Shown here one piece after another: positions 25,146-34,280 of a stretch of 52,261 nt of DNA. This stretch comes from Helicobacteraceae bacterium (GTDB taxonomy: Bacteria; Campylobacterota; Campylobacteria; Campylobacterales; SZUA-545), in assembly GCA_031275395.1 (NCBI GenBank), contig JAISOU010000047.1, forward strand, positions 1 through 52,261, read 5' to 3'. The notes under the pieces were generated by a model. The model was not told where the DNA came from and did not search any database. It saw only the letters and a list, made by a program, of their open reading frames with translations. The position numbers were made by a program, and so were the translations under genes. Position 1 is the first letter of the stretch; each line of letters starts with the position of its first letter.

Positions 25146-25423
25146 GAACCCCGTCAAAAAATCGTTTTATCGTTTGCTACGATATAACCGACGAGAAGCG
25201 ATTAAATAAAGTGGCAAATAAGGTAGAAAAAGTATGTTTACGTATTCAACGATCGGTATATTATGTAGAGTGGTCGGATCTGGAGAGTTTGCGGGAGGTT
25301 CTACAATCGGCGCTTGATCAGATCGATCCGATAAAAGACGATTTTAGAATCTATGAAATCTACGGTAAAACATACGCGCTACACGCTGCGATAGATATCG
25401 ATAATCCTTGCATTTTGTCCTGA
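25115..25423 (+). CDS. cas2: Cas2, canonical copy
   Basis: A 102-residue protein. After a 15-residue leader the Cas2 core begins as RFIVCYDITDEKRLNKVANKV, followed by LRIQRSVYYVEW and DDFRIYEIYGK. The Asp of CYDITD is in the catalytic position. ATG 25115 lies inside the last 31 bp of cas1; no later ATG precedes the core, so this start is accepted although its ribosome-binding site is weak. It completes a cas2-like/cas1/cas2 arrangement. Confidence 0.9.
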   Translation: MRYEQGTFFLRTPSKNRFIVCYDITDEKRLNKVANKVEKVCLRIQRSVYYVEWSDLESLREVLQSALDQIDPIKDDFRIYEIYGKTYALHAAIDIDNPCILS

Positions 25424-25614
25424 TCGCTTAAATAGAGATTAAATAGTCTGCAAACGTCGCTATTCCCGCGAAGCGCTCGCCTTAAATCGGGGGTTTTGCC
25501 AATAACGTTTGCCGCTTTCAGCGCGACGGCGCTACGATTGCGCATAGATTTAATCATAAGTAGTTGCAATACGAGCGTTTGGGCGGGCTTTAGATTTGGG
25601 CGTGGGAGGAAAAG
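25424..25614. other. Gap after cas2, no CRISPR array
   Basis: This is where an array or leader would be expected, but no repeated 23-47 bp unit is present. On the minus strand an open frame from 25614 into the cas2 end reads in part LKPAQTLVLQLLMIKSMRNR and later SDVCRLFNLYLSDQDK. This looks somewhat protein-like, but it has no good start and continues antisense to cas2. It could be the rest of a lost gene. Confidence 0.4.
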
Positions 25615-26217
25615 ATGGATATTAAAGAGGAATATGAAAAGCGGATGCTAGAGGCGTTTTTGCGCAAAAAAGAGAAAGTCGCATTTTATAGCGATCTTTA
25701 CGAACGCGCAACGAGAAGCGGCGAGCCTCGTATGTGCTGGAAATGGTCGTGGTGGGCGTTTTTTGGCGGACTTTGGTATCCGCTTTATCGTAAAACCTAC
25801 TTGGCGGCGCTGGCTATTTTTGCCATAAACAACGCTTTTTGGATGTTTTTGCAGCTTGCATTTGTATATTACGCACATGCAAATATCTCTAACTTCGAGC
25901 AGCCGACCGCTTTTACGATCATTTTGCTGGGTTTCTCGGGCGCTCAGATTTTTATCGGCGGTTATACGCCCTATTTTGTGATCAAACGCTATATCGATCT
26001 TAAAACGTTGATCGAGAAAAAATATGAAAGCCAAAGCGATCGCGTAGCGACTATGGCGCAACACGGAGGTTATCATCAATGGGTAGTCTGGATTATCGCC
26101 GTTGTTTTTGCGATTATTAACCTCTTGCTGTTAATCATTCTCTTTGCGGCTATTAACGATTCGAACGTTTTTTTAGAGGCGCTCAAAGAGGTTAGTCGTC
26201 AAAGAGGCTATTATTAA
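25615..26217 (+). CDS. DUF2628-type membrane protein
   Basis: A 200-residue protein. A charged 45-residue N-terminus is followed by the aromatic motif WSWWAFFGGLWYPLYRKTY that typifies DUF2628 proteins, then three hydrophobic helices (about 60-85, 100-122 and 152-175). The function of the family is unknown. ATG 25615 has GGGAGGAAAAG upstream. It marks the return to ordinary host-like composition after the CRISPR island. Confidence 0.75.
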   Translation: MDIKEEYEKRMLEAFLRKKEKVAFYSDLYERATRSGEPRMCWKWSWWAFFGGLWYPLYRKTYLAALAIFAINNAFWMFLQLAFVYYAHANISNFEQPTAFTIILLGFSGAQIFIGGYTPYFVIKRYIDLKTLIEKKYESQSDRVATMAQHGGYHQWVVWIIAVVFAIINLLLLIILFAAINDSNVFLEALKEVSRQRGYY

Positions 26218-26249
26218 CGGCGCGATTTATTTACGATCAGGAGGTTAGC

Positions 26250-26954
26250 TTGCACCATTCGCACGATGTAATGAGCGTCGATTTTTCGCTCTGGCATATT
26301 ATTCTTTTTGGATTTACAATGTCGTTCGGACACTGTATTGGTATGTGTTCTGGGATTGTCGTCGCCTATTCTAGCGCTAAACTACAGGGCGCGAGTAGGT
26401 TTCGGCAGATAAGCGCTCATATATTATACGCGCTTGGCCGAATATCCTCTTACGCGATATTGGGTTTAATCGCGGGATCGATAGGTTACGCGTTAACGCC
26501 TACGGATAACGCAAAGGGGATATTTTTTGCCTTTTTAGGCGCAATTTTAATCGCGATTGGCGTATCGATTTTTTTCGCGCCGCGTTTTCTTGCGATTATT
26601 GAAAGCTCCGCCCTTGTGCGATCTGCGTGGTATAAACGTTTTTTTGCCGCTATGATCGCCTCGAAAAATATGGCTAGTTTTTACGCGATTGGTATATTAA
26701 ACGGTCTGATTCCCTGCGGTATGGTTTATGCGGCGATCGCTATGGCTCTTAACGCTCCAAACGCGGTTAGCGCGGCTGGCGCTATGGCGCTTTTTGGCGT
26801 CGCTACCGTTCCGTCGCTGTTTGCGATCGGGTTGTTTGCCGGAACCTTATTAAACTTTAGATTTCGCGGAATTATTACAAAAATATCGGCGATCTTTGTC
26901 TGTATTATGGGCGCTATGACGCTCTATCGCGCCGCTTCTATATTAGCCTCGTAA
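26250..26954 (+). CDS. TauE/SafE-DsbD-like membrane protein (HCxGMC motif)
   Basis: A 234-residue protein with six hydrophobic helices. The motif [12 protein letters not shown] in helix 1 and the second conserved PCGMVY (about 154) mark the sulfite exporter TauE/SafE (UreH/DsbD-like) family common in Campylobacterota, where such genes are often linked to metal handling or cytochrome oxidase assembly. Start TTG 26250 is supported by AGGAGG six bases upstream and adds a His-rich beginning (MHHSHD). It lies 8 bp before moaC. Confidence 0.82.
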   Translation: MHHSHDVMSVDFSLWHIILFGFTMSFGHCIGMCSGIVVAYSSAKLQGASRFRQISAHILYALGRISSYAILGLIAGSIGYALTPTDNAKGIFFAFLGAILIAIGVSIFFAPRFLAIIESSALVRSAWYKRFFAAMIASKNMASFYAIGILNGLIPCGMVYAAIAMALNAPNAVSAAGAMALFGVATVPSLFAIGLFAGTLLNFRFRGIITKISAIFVCIMGAMTLYRAASILAS

Positions 26955-26962
26955 GGATACCT

Positions 26963-27439
26963 ATGCGTTTAACTCATTTAGACGATAAAAATCGCCCGCA
27001 AATGGTAGACGCTTCGCGTAAAACTCCTACCGAACGCCGCGCTACGGCAAGCGGCAGAATTACTATGAGCCGCGAAGCCTTCGATACGATTATAAACGAG
27101 CGGGCGCAAAAGGGAAACGTTTTACAAACCGCTATTATCGCGGCGATCTGCGGCGCTAAAAAAACAAGCGAATTGATCCCGATGTGTCATACGCTTATAC
27201 TCGATCATATTAGCTGCGATATTAAAGAGGAAGAGAAAAGCTGTAGTTTTCGGCTTTTTACAAACGTAAAATTAAGCGCGAATACGGGCGCGGAGATGGA
27301 AGCGCTAACGGGCGTTTCGATCGGACTTTTAACAATCTACGATATGATTAAGGCGATCGATAAAACGATGGTTATTAGCGATATTCGTTTAGAGAGTAAA
27401 GAGGGCGGTAAAAGTGGATATTACGAGCGCAAAACCTAA
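26963..27439 (+). CDS. moaC: MoaC, cyclic pyranopterin monophosphate synthase
   Basis: A 158-residue enzyme of molybdenum cofactor synthesis. It converts the MoaA product to cPMP. The signature [12 protein letters not shown] and the segment [23 protein letters not shown], with the catalytic Lys and Asp, are intact, as is the tail [10 protein letters not shown]. It overlaps the following gene by 26 bp. Confidence 0.97.
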   Translation: MRLTHLDDKNRPQMVDASRKTPTERRATASGRITMSREAFDTIINERAQKGNVLQTAIIAAICGAKKTSELIPMCHTLILDHISCDIKEEEKSCSFRLFTNVKLSANTGAEMEALTGVSIGLLTIYDMIKAIDKTMVISDIRLESKEGGKSGYYERKT

Positions 27440-27674
27440 GATCGACTATCCGTGCGAATGGAGCTATACGCTTATTGGACGCGAAGCCGACGCGATTGCG
27501 AAAAGCGTGAAAACCGCGCTTGGCGCTAAACCGTATAAACTAGAACAAGCGCGTCAAAGCGCTAAAGGCTCTTTTATTAGTATGCGTTTAGAGTTAATAG
27601 TCGATTGCGAAGAGGAGCGTTTAGAGTTTTTTAACGCGCTTAAACAAGAAAAATCTATTATTTATATCCTATAG
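27414..27674 (+). CDS. DUF493 (YbeD-like) protein
   Basis: An 86-residue protein with the ferredoxin-like fold pattern of DUF493: [26 protein letters not shown] and a C-terminal [14 protein letters not shown]. The family resembles regulatory ACT-like domains; its role is unknown. The start is GTG 27414 within moaC. Such a small gene is often beside moaC or lipoate genes in related bacteria. Confidence 0.82.
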   Translation: MDITSAKPKIDYPCEWSYTLIGREADAIAKSVKTALGAKPYKLEQARQSAKGSFISMRLELIVDCEEERLEFFNALKQEKSIIYIL

Positions 27675-27804
27675 CGGTTGGTCGTTTATAGATCTGCGGT
27701 TTAAGCGTAGCGCGTATCCGCGCGGCGATCGCTTTGCTTCGCGGTTATGTTCGGCGTTCAACTAGCTATCAACCTTGATTTGCTAAGCTAACGTTAAACT
27801 AAAA

Positions 27805-28590
27805 TTAGCGTTTGCGGGGCAGGGGAGGGAGATGAAAAAGTTTAATGGCGTTTTGCGTCGTTTTTTCGATAACGGTTTCTATCGATTCGCTTTTGATTTC
27901 GGCTAATTTTGCGGCGACAAGCGGCAGATAGGCGCTTTCGTTGCGTTTTCCTCTGTGCGGCGTAGGCGCTAAAAAGGGCGCGTCGGTTTCTAAAACGATA
28001 TTTTCTAGCGGCAGATCGGCTACGCAATCGCGCAAGTTTTGAGCGTTTGCAAAGGTGAGCGCGCCGCCGATTCCAAAATAATACCCGCGTTTTGCAAGCG
28101 GCGTAAGAAGTCGCTCGCCGCTAAAGCAGTGCAAAACGCCGATCGTCCTTGTCGCTTCAAGCAAACTTAAAGCGTCGCTCGCCGCGTCGCGGATATGAAC
28201 GATCAACGGCAGATCGCGCTCGTTTGCGATCCCTATTTGACGCTCAAAAACCGATTTTTGCTTCGCTTTTATCGCGGCGGCTTCGACGGGATCTTTTGGC
28301 AGACGAAAGTAATCCAATCCGCATTCGCCGATTGCGACGCATTTGGGATCTTCCAAAAACGCGGACATAGCCGCCTCGTCGAAAAAATCGACGTCGTAGG
28401 GGTGCGCGCCGACGGCAAAATATATATTTTCGTATCTTTGCGCTATGCTTTGCGCTCGCGCTAGATCGCGCGGATCGGCGCCCGGAATAACAAACGCGCC
28501 GACGTTTGCGGCTTTGGCTCTTGCGATCGTATCTTCTAAATCGGCTTTGTATTCGCCGCGATCTAAATGCGTATGCGTGTCTATAATCAT
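27805..28590 (-). CDS. tatD: TatD family metal-dependent DNase
   Basis: A 261-residue TIM-barrel hydrolase. Metal ligands are seen in IDTHTHLD (H6, H8), GECGLDYF (Glu about 92), PLIVHIRDA (His), VLHCFSGE (His) and VLETDAPFL (Asp). The family acts as a 3'-5' exonuclease or deoxyribonuclease. It is the last gene of the minus-strand run from ilvC and converges with the DUF493 gene over a 130-bp gap. Confidence 0.94.
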   Translation of the reverse strand: MIIDTHTHLDRGEYKADLEDTIARAKAANVGAFVIPGADPRDLARAQSIAQRYENIYFAVGAHPYDVDFFDEAAMSAFLEDPKCVAIGECGLDYFRLPKDPVEAAAIKAKQKSVFERQIGIANERDLPLIVHIRDAASDALSLLEATRTIGVLHCFSGERLLTPLAKRGYYFGIGGALTFANAQNLRDCVADLPLENIVLETDAPFLAPTPHRGKRNESAYLPLVAAKLAEIKSESIETVIEKTTQNAIKLFHLPPLPRKR

Positions 28591-28616
28591 ATTTTTCCTA
28601 AGAATTGTATTGATTT

Positions 28617-28727
28617 CTAACCCGAAAAAAATGCGTTTTTTATCGACGTTCTAAAACTTTCTTGCGAAAGGGCAAACGCGATCAGAGCGATCGTAACGAT
28701 AATTTTCAACCATATTACTTTAGCCAT
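28617..28727 (-). CDS. 36-residue membrane protein between ruvX and tatD
   Basis: A short gene: ATG 28727 with GGAG 7 nt upstream, stop TAG 28617-28619. It starts MAKVIWLKIIVTIALIAFAL, one transmembrane helix, followed by a polar tail (QESFRTSIKNAFFSG). It overlaps the 3' end of ruvX by 8 bp and precedes tatD by 26 bp, the tight spacing of a true operon member. I do not know a function; the length and topology recall small membrane regulators. Confidence 0.68.
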   Translation of the reverse strand: MAKVIWLKIIVTIALIAFALSQESFRTSIKNAFFSG

Positions 28728-29115
28728 TTTTACGCTCCAAAAAACGTTCTAAAACAATCGACGCGGCTAGAGAATCTAAACGTCCGTCTTTGGTTTTGCC
28801 AAGCCTTCCTTTAGATCGTTTAGCGGCATCTTTTGAGCTGTCGGTTTCGTCTTGATAAAAGACGGGGATTTTAAGCCGCAACAAACCGATGAAATGTTCT
28901 ACGCGGCGGCGCATCTCCTCTTCTGATTTTCCTCCGATCGGAACGCCTATTACAATCTGATCGATTTCGTATTGCGCGATCGCATTAAGCGTTTCTATAG
29001 CCGCCTGATCTCTATTTTTTCGTATTATAGCGTTTAACGGCAACGCCAATTTATTATCGGGAGAATAGGCGATACCCACGCGCTTTAAGCCCAAATCAAT
29101 AGCTAACGTTGGCAA
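28720..29115 (-). CDS. ruvX: RuvX/YqgF, putative Holliday junction resolvase and pre-16S rRNA nuclease
   Basis: A 131-residue RNase H-like protein. AIDLGLKRVGIAYS at the start (first catalytic Asp), VIGVPIGG in the middle (the conserved V-G-x-P) and YQDETDSSKDA (second acidic site) are typical; the final KDGRLDSLAASIVLERFL is also conserved. The start is TTG 29115 and lies 20 bp inside dprA. The dprA-ruvX order is known from Helicobacter and Campylobacter. Confidence 0.93.
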   Translation of the reverse strand: MPTLAIDLGLKRVGIAYSPDNKLALPLNAIIRKNRDQAAIETLNAIAQYEIDQIVIGVPIGGKSEEEMRRRVEHFIGLLRLKIPVFYQDETDSSKDAAKRSKGRLGKTKDGRLDSLAASIVLERFLERKNG

Positions 29116-29863
29116 CTTCTATCCTTCCCTCTTTTACGACGATTTTTCCGCCTAACTCATATTCGTATATTAACGCCCCAAACTTTTCTAAAGCTACGTC
29201 GTAAGCGGGGCGATCGGCGGCGAATTTTAGAAGCGGATCTTCGCTTTTTATCGACGCTTGCAAGCCAAGATCGCTTAATAACTTTTCTTCGCTCCAGATC
29301 GCCCGCGCTTTGCCGCTTGCCAAAAGCGAATTTGTCGCGTCGCTTTCGCCTATGCGATGCGGTAAAACGTAAAGCGGTTTATTTTGTTTTATCGCGTAGT
29401 TGCAGCTAGAGCTTGAACCGCTTTTTAGATCGGCGTACATAACGCAAACGGCGTTCGCCAAACCCGTAATTAAACGATTGCGATGAACGAAACTCCAGTT
29501 TCTCGGCGTTATCCTCTTTTCGTATTCGCTTAAAACGAGAGCGTTTTGTTTAATCGGTTTTATCTGATCGCGATCGTCGGTATCGATCGAACCCGCTAAA
29601 ATAGCGATCGTATTCGGATACGCCGCTTCGTGCGCGGCGCTGTCGATCCCAAAAGCGCCGCCGCTAATAACGACCGCGCCGGCCTCTTTAAGCGCCAAAG
29701 CGATCCGTTTTGTCCAACTTTTTGCGTAATTTGACGATCGCCTAGCGCCGATAATCGATACTAAAGGGCGATCGAGCAGGTTTGCGTCGCCTTCATAATA
29801 TAACGCTTTTGGAGGATCGTCGATCGCTTGTAAAGCGGACGGGATAAAATCTAGCTTAGGCAT
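29096..29863 (-). CDS. dprA: DprA, DNA processing protein (natural transformation)
   Basis: A 255-residue protein with the Rossmann-type DprA core: VSIIGARRSSNYAKSW, VISGGAFGIDSAAHEAA (the S-G-x-A-x-G-I-D-x-x-A-H signature), NRLITGLANAVCVMYADLKSGSS, and NKPLYVLPHR. DprA loads RecA on incoming single-stranded DNA. It is shorter than many DprA proteins and lacks an N-terminal SAM domain, as in Helicobacter. Clustering with min genes and ruvX is typical of the group. Confidence 0.95.
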   Translation of the reverse strand: MPKLDFIPSALQAIDDPPKALYYEGDANLLDRPLVSIIGARRSSNYAKSWTKRIALALKEAGAVVISGGAFGIDSAAHEAAYPNTIAILAGSIDTDDRDQIKPIKQNALVLSEYEKRITPRNWSFVHRNRLITGLANAVCVMYADLKSGSSSSCNYAIKQNKPLYVLPHRIGESDATNSLLASGKARAIWSEEKLLSDLGLQASIKSEDPLLKFAADRPAYDVALEKFGALIYEYELGGKIVVKEGRIEVANVSY

Positions 29864-29865
29864 AT

Positions 29866-31227
29866 TTATTTAGCGCTTTTGATATTGACTATTTTGAAAA
29901 AAAGTCCGTCGGTATTTTTATAGCCAAATAGCTTTGTTTTAAGCGATCGAAGGTTGTCGATCGTTAAAATATCTTTTTCAAAATGCGAAAATCTATTGCG
30001 CATATTTACGACCGTTTTCAACTCGTAATAATCGATCTGTTTTGGCGAATAGCTTTTGCGTATCAATTTGATCGCCTCTCCCAATAAGAGATGTTTTTTG
30101 TTCCTGCTCCAAAAAGGCTCGGCGAGTTTTTTTACAAGATAATCAAATCCATTGAACCACGCATGCATAATTTGCGAAGAGTATTCGGGGTTTTGTTCGT
30201 AGAGGTAAAAACCTTCCGAGATCTGATCGATTAGATTGTTAGGCATTTTTGCGCCGAAGAGCCGCGAAAACTCGACTTTTATATCGGCGATTCTCGCGTC
30301 AATTTGCGTATCCTGTATATTTTCGCTTTCGTCCGCTATATCTTCGCTTATCGACGCGATCTCTTGCTCTATGCGATCGCGGTTTGCGTTAAGAATCGCA
30401 ATCTCTTTCTTTATTTTGTCGATCGAGTCGGAAAACCCTATTTTACCGCTTGGATCGTTTTTCTGTTTTAGCGAATCTTTACTCTGGGTTAGTTCTTTGC
30501 GTTTTAACATTATCTCTTGATTGATTTGCGCCAAACGTTCCTTTAAGGTTTCTAGGGCTATAGCGCTCTCTTCGTAATGTTTTGTTTCTTTGCTCAATCG
30601 CGCATAAATTATTTCGCGTTTTTCATCGTAAGTTAAATGTTTGATCGACCAAACGAAAAAGACGATAAACGAAAAAGAAAACATACCGTAAAAGACAAAA
30701 CTTCTTAACCAAAAATAATGGATAAAACTTTGCCTCCAAGCCTCGTAGCTAAAGCTTGCGTCGTAGATATAATCGGGTAGAATTGAAATCGTGGCGGCTC
30801 TCAAAAAAGATACGGAAAACTTTGGAATGATATAAAAACGGTATTCATATGTAAAATCGCCGATTTCTTTCTTGTAAAACGACCTTTTATAAAAATCTTC
30901 GCAACAGCGATTTTGCCATTTTTGCTTATCTTGATAGAGATAAACGAGGTCGTTATTTTTATTAAAAACCGCAAGATCAAAAACAAGCGGAAACTGAATG
31001 TAATTTAAGGCTTGCTGAACGCTTAACCGATCGTTGGTATTATCGCCTAAAACGCCGCGAATACGATCGTTAAAAACGTCGATCTCTTTTTTAACGTCCT
31101 GTTCGTATGTACCGCCGTAATAGGTAATATAATCGATCACGCTCCAAACGGTAAAGGCGACAAAAATTGATATTGGAAGCGAAACCGTAATCGCCCGAAT
31201 ATATTTGTGCCGCCTTAAGAACTTCAT
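29866..31227 (-). CDS. Membrane sensor/coiled-coil protein with C-terminal HEPN-like motif
   Basis: A 453-residue protein not recognised as a known family. The layout is: transmembrane helix 1 (about 12-32), an extracytoplasmic segment of about 140 residues with two adjacent Cys (NRCCEDF), transmembrane helix 2 (about 178-198), a long coiled coil (about 205-305, Glu/Lys/Ile-rich), and a C-terminal helical domain. That domain ends with TVVNMRNRFSHFEKD, which has the R-X4-H pattern (R410-H415) of HEPN RNases and resembles Abi/Swt1-type domains. The start overlaps the minE stop, and the gene ends 2 bp before dprA. It interrupts the minE-dprA neighbourhood known from Helicobacter. A stress-sensing RNase or scaffold is possible, but unproven. 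Confidence 0.7.
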   Translation of the reverse strand: MKFLRRHKYIRAITVSLPISIFVAFTVWSVIDYITYYGGTYEQDVKKEIDVFNDRIRGVLGDNTNDRLSVQQALNYIQFPLVFDLAVFNKNNDLVYLYQDKQKWQNRCCEDFYKRSFYKKEIGDFTYEYRFYIIPKFSVSFLRAATISILPDYIYDASFSYEAWRQSFIHYFWLRSFVFYGMFSFSFIVFFVWSIKHLTYDEKREIIYARLSKETKHYEESAIALETLKERLAQINQEIMLKRKELTQSKDSLKQKNDPSGKIGFSDSIDKIKKEIAILNANRDRIEQEIASISEDIADESENIQDTQIDARIADIKVEFSRLFGAKMPNNLIDQISEGFYLYEQNPEYSSQIMHAWFNGFDYLVKKLAEPFWSRNKKHLLLGEAIKLIRKSYSPKQIDYYELKTVVNMRNRFSHFEKDILTIDNLRSLKTKLFGYKNTDGLFFKIVNIKSAK

Positions 31228-31463
31228 TTGTTATTTTCGAGATAAACTTCGATCTCCAAGCAGTCGATATTCTGATTTTTTTTGGCGGAAATACGCACGT
31301 CGCTTACCTTTGTATAGCGCTTGATTACCTCAAGAATATCATCTCTCATCTGATCGAGAAAATCAAAAGAGGTTTTCGCCCGCTCCTGCGAGATCATAAT
31401 AAGCAGACGATCTTTGGCGATCGCGGAGCTTTTTTTAGCTTTGAAAAGTCCGAAAAAACTCAT
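31224..31463 (-). CDS. minE: MinE, topological specificity factor of cell division
   Basis: A 79-residue protein. The N-terminal [19 protein letters not shown] contains the membrane/MinD-binding region, and [20 protein letters not shown] is the conserved helix followed by the dimerisation domain. It stimulates MinD ATPase so that the division site is placed at midcell. It overlaps minD and the downstream gene by 4 bp each. No minC is present in the window, although minC in this group is usually elsewhere. Confidence 0.93.
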   Translation of the reverse strand: MSFFGLFKAKKSSAIAKDRLLIMISQERAKTSFDFLDQMRDDILEVIKRYTKVSDVRISAKKNQNIDCLEIEVYLENNK

Positions 31464-32269
31464 TTGAAAAGCCCCTTTATAAAAGCGCCGATTCCCTTGG
31501 AGTCTTCAAGAGGGGCAAAGGCGATCTCTTCGCCTAAAATCCGTTTTGTTATGCGCCGATACGCCGCGCCGCTTTCCGATTTTGGATTTTTAACGACCAC
31601 CTCGCCCGTATTTGTCGCCACGACGACCATTTCGTCGTCGGGAACAAGTCCTATCAGATCGATCGCGAGTATTTGCAAAACGTCTTCCGGACTAAGCATT
31701 TGACCCTTTTTTACCATATCCGGTTTAATGCGGTTAATGATCAGTTTTTTAACGACTTCGCCGCCCTCTTTCGCCTTTTTGCTTTTAGCGTCGATAATGC
31801 CGATTACGCGATCGGCGTCGCGCACCGCGGAAACCTCTGGAGTCGTTATGATTAGCGCCGTGTCGGCAAGATAGATCGCGCGTTCAAAGCCCGTTTCTAT
31901 TCCCGCGGGCGAATCGATCAGAACGTATTCAAAATCTTTTTTCAGCTCGACAATCAACTTCTCTACTTTTTTCGCGTCCAAAACGCTTTTATCCCGCGTT
32001 TGGGAAGCGGGCAGAAAAAATAGCGATTTTACGCGCTTGTCGTTGATCAGCGCTTGATTTATATTGCAACGCCCGTCCATAACGTCGATCGAGTCGTAAA
32101 CAATGCGGTTTTCAAGTCCTAAAATCATATCTAGGTTTCTTAAACCCACGTCAAAATCGATCGCCACGACCCTTTTGTCCGCTTCGGCGATCGCCGTGGC
32201 GATATTCGCCGTCGCGGTACTCTTGCCTACGCCGCCTTTTCCGCTTGTAACTGTTAGAACTTGACCCAC
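31460..32269 (-). CDS. minD: MinD, septum site-determining ATPase
   Basis: A 269-residue deviant Walker ATPase: [15 protein letters not shown] near the N-terminus, [14 protein letters not shown], and [15 protein letters not shown]-terminal amphipathic helix ([11 protein letters not shown]) anchors it to the membrane. The start is GTG 32269. It lies between ilvC and minE, as in H. pylori. Confidence 0.97.
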   Translation of the reverse strand: MGQVLTVTSGKGGVGKSTATANIATAIAEADKRVVAIDFDVGLRNLDMILGLENRIVYDSIDVMDGRCNINQALINDKRVKSLFFLPASQTRDKSVLDAKKVEKLIVELKKDFEYVLIDSPAGIETGFERAIYLADTALIITTPEVSAVRDADRVIGIIDAKSKKAKEGGEVVKKLIINRIKPDMVKKGQMLSPEDVLQILAIDLIGLVPDDEMVVVATNTGEVVVKNPKSESGAAYRRITKRILGEEIAFAPLEDSKGIGAFIKGLFK

Positions 32270-32281
32270 TCTTTTAACGCC

Positions 32282-33367
<1,086 letters not shown>

Positions 33368-33368
33368 C

Positions 33369-33374
33369 TATAAT
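33369..33374 (+). promoter_or_regulatory. -10 box for the first HDOD gene
   Basis: Consensus TATAAT, 34 bp before the GTG start, in the 104-bp region divergent from ilvC. No good -35 element, as usual here. Confidence 0.6.
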
Positions 33375-33408
33375 AACAAAAGCGTTTCGCTGGTAGGAGT
33401 TTGACGAC

Positions 33409-34209
33409 GTGGACGAAATAATTATTAAGAGCGTGAAAGCCTTGCCGCCATTGCCGAAGACGGCGCTCAGGGTGCAAGAGATATGCGCCGATCTGAACGC
33501 GAGCATCGCGGATTTGACAAAAACAATCGAAAAAGATCCTATGCTTACGGCTAATTTATTAAAAGCGGCAAATTCGCCCCTTTACGGCTTTGCTAGAGAG
33601 ATTAAAACGCTTGGACAGGCGGTTTCGCTATTTGGGTTCGCTACGGTGCGCGGCTTTGCGATCGCGGCGACGGTGCGCGGGACGATCGATCCGGATTTAT
33701 CGCCTTACAAGATTAACGCGGAGCGATTTGTGGATTTTAGCCAGTTGCAAAACGCCTTGATGATCCGTTGGTATGGCATATTCGATCGGATGAAATTAGA
33801 GATTTTATCGCCCGCGTCGTTTCTTTTTTCCGTCGGCAGGCTTATTATGGCTAACGAGATTGTTAGAAGGGATTTAGTCGCGGATTTTAGAAAATGCGCC
33901 GAAGAAAAGGGGCTTGAAGAGGCTGAAGAGGAGTTTTTAAAGACAAATTACCAAGAGGTAAGCGCGGAGATTTTCACCCACTGGAACTTTGAACCCGCGC
34001 TCATAGACGTGATTCGCCATTCCAAAGACCCGCTTAAAGCGCCCGAGTCGTTAGCCTCGCACGCTAAAGCGTTGAGAGTCGTTCAGATCGCTGTGGAGAT
34101 ACCAGACGGCTTAAGCGAAAAGAGCATAGAACGCGCCGCAAAATGCGCCGAGAGCTTCGGCTTGCCTTCGGAAGCGTTTATAAACGTCGCAAAGACTTTG
34201 AATCGTTAG
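33409..34209 (+). CDS. HDOD-domain protein (first paralogue)
   Basis: A 266-residue protein made of a single HDOD domain, the HD-related output domain without the catalytic His-Asp pair. Recognisable segments are LPPLPKTALRVQEI, EKDPMLTANLLKAANSPLYG and IKTLGQAVSLFGFATVRGFA. HDOD proteins act in bacterial signal transduction, often with chemotaxis or c-di-GMP pathways, and bind partners rather than hydrolyse. The start is GTG 33409 with AGGAG upstream. The next gene is a close paralogue. Confidence 0.85.
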   Translation: MDEIIIKSVKALPPLPKTALRVQEICADLNASIADLTKTIEKDPMLTANLLKAANSPLYGFAREIKTLGQAVSLFGFATVRGFAIAATVRGTIDPDLSPYKINAERFVDFSQLQNALMIRWYGIFDRMKLEILSPASFLFSVGRLIMANEIVRRDLVADFRKCAEEKGLEEAEEEFLKTNYQEVSAEIFTHWNFEPALIDVIRHSKDPLKAPESLASHAKALRVVQIAVEIPDGLSEKSIERAAKCAESFGLPSEAFINVAKTLNR

Positions 34210-34250
34210 CGTAAAGGTCGATATTAGAAGAGCTAAAAACGAATAGCGGC

Positions 34251-34256
34251 TATAAT
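34251..34256 (+). promoter_or_regulatory. -10 box for the second HDOD gene
   Basis: Consensus TATAAT, 25 bp before ATG 34281, inside the 71-bp gap between the two HDOD genes. It suggests that the second copy, with rnr and holA, can be transcribed independently. Confidence 0.6.
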
Positions 34257-34280
34257 TAACGCCCTAAAAAGGAAAATAGA

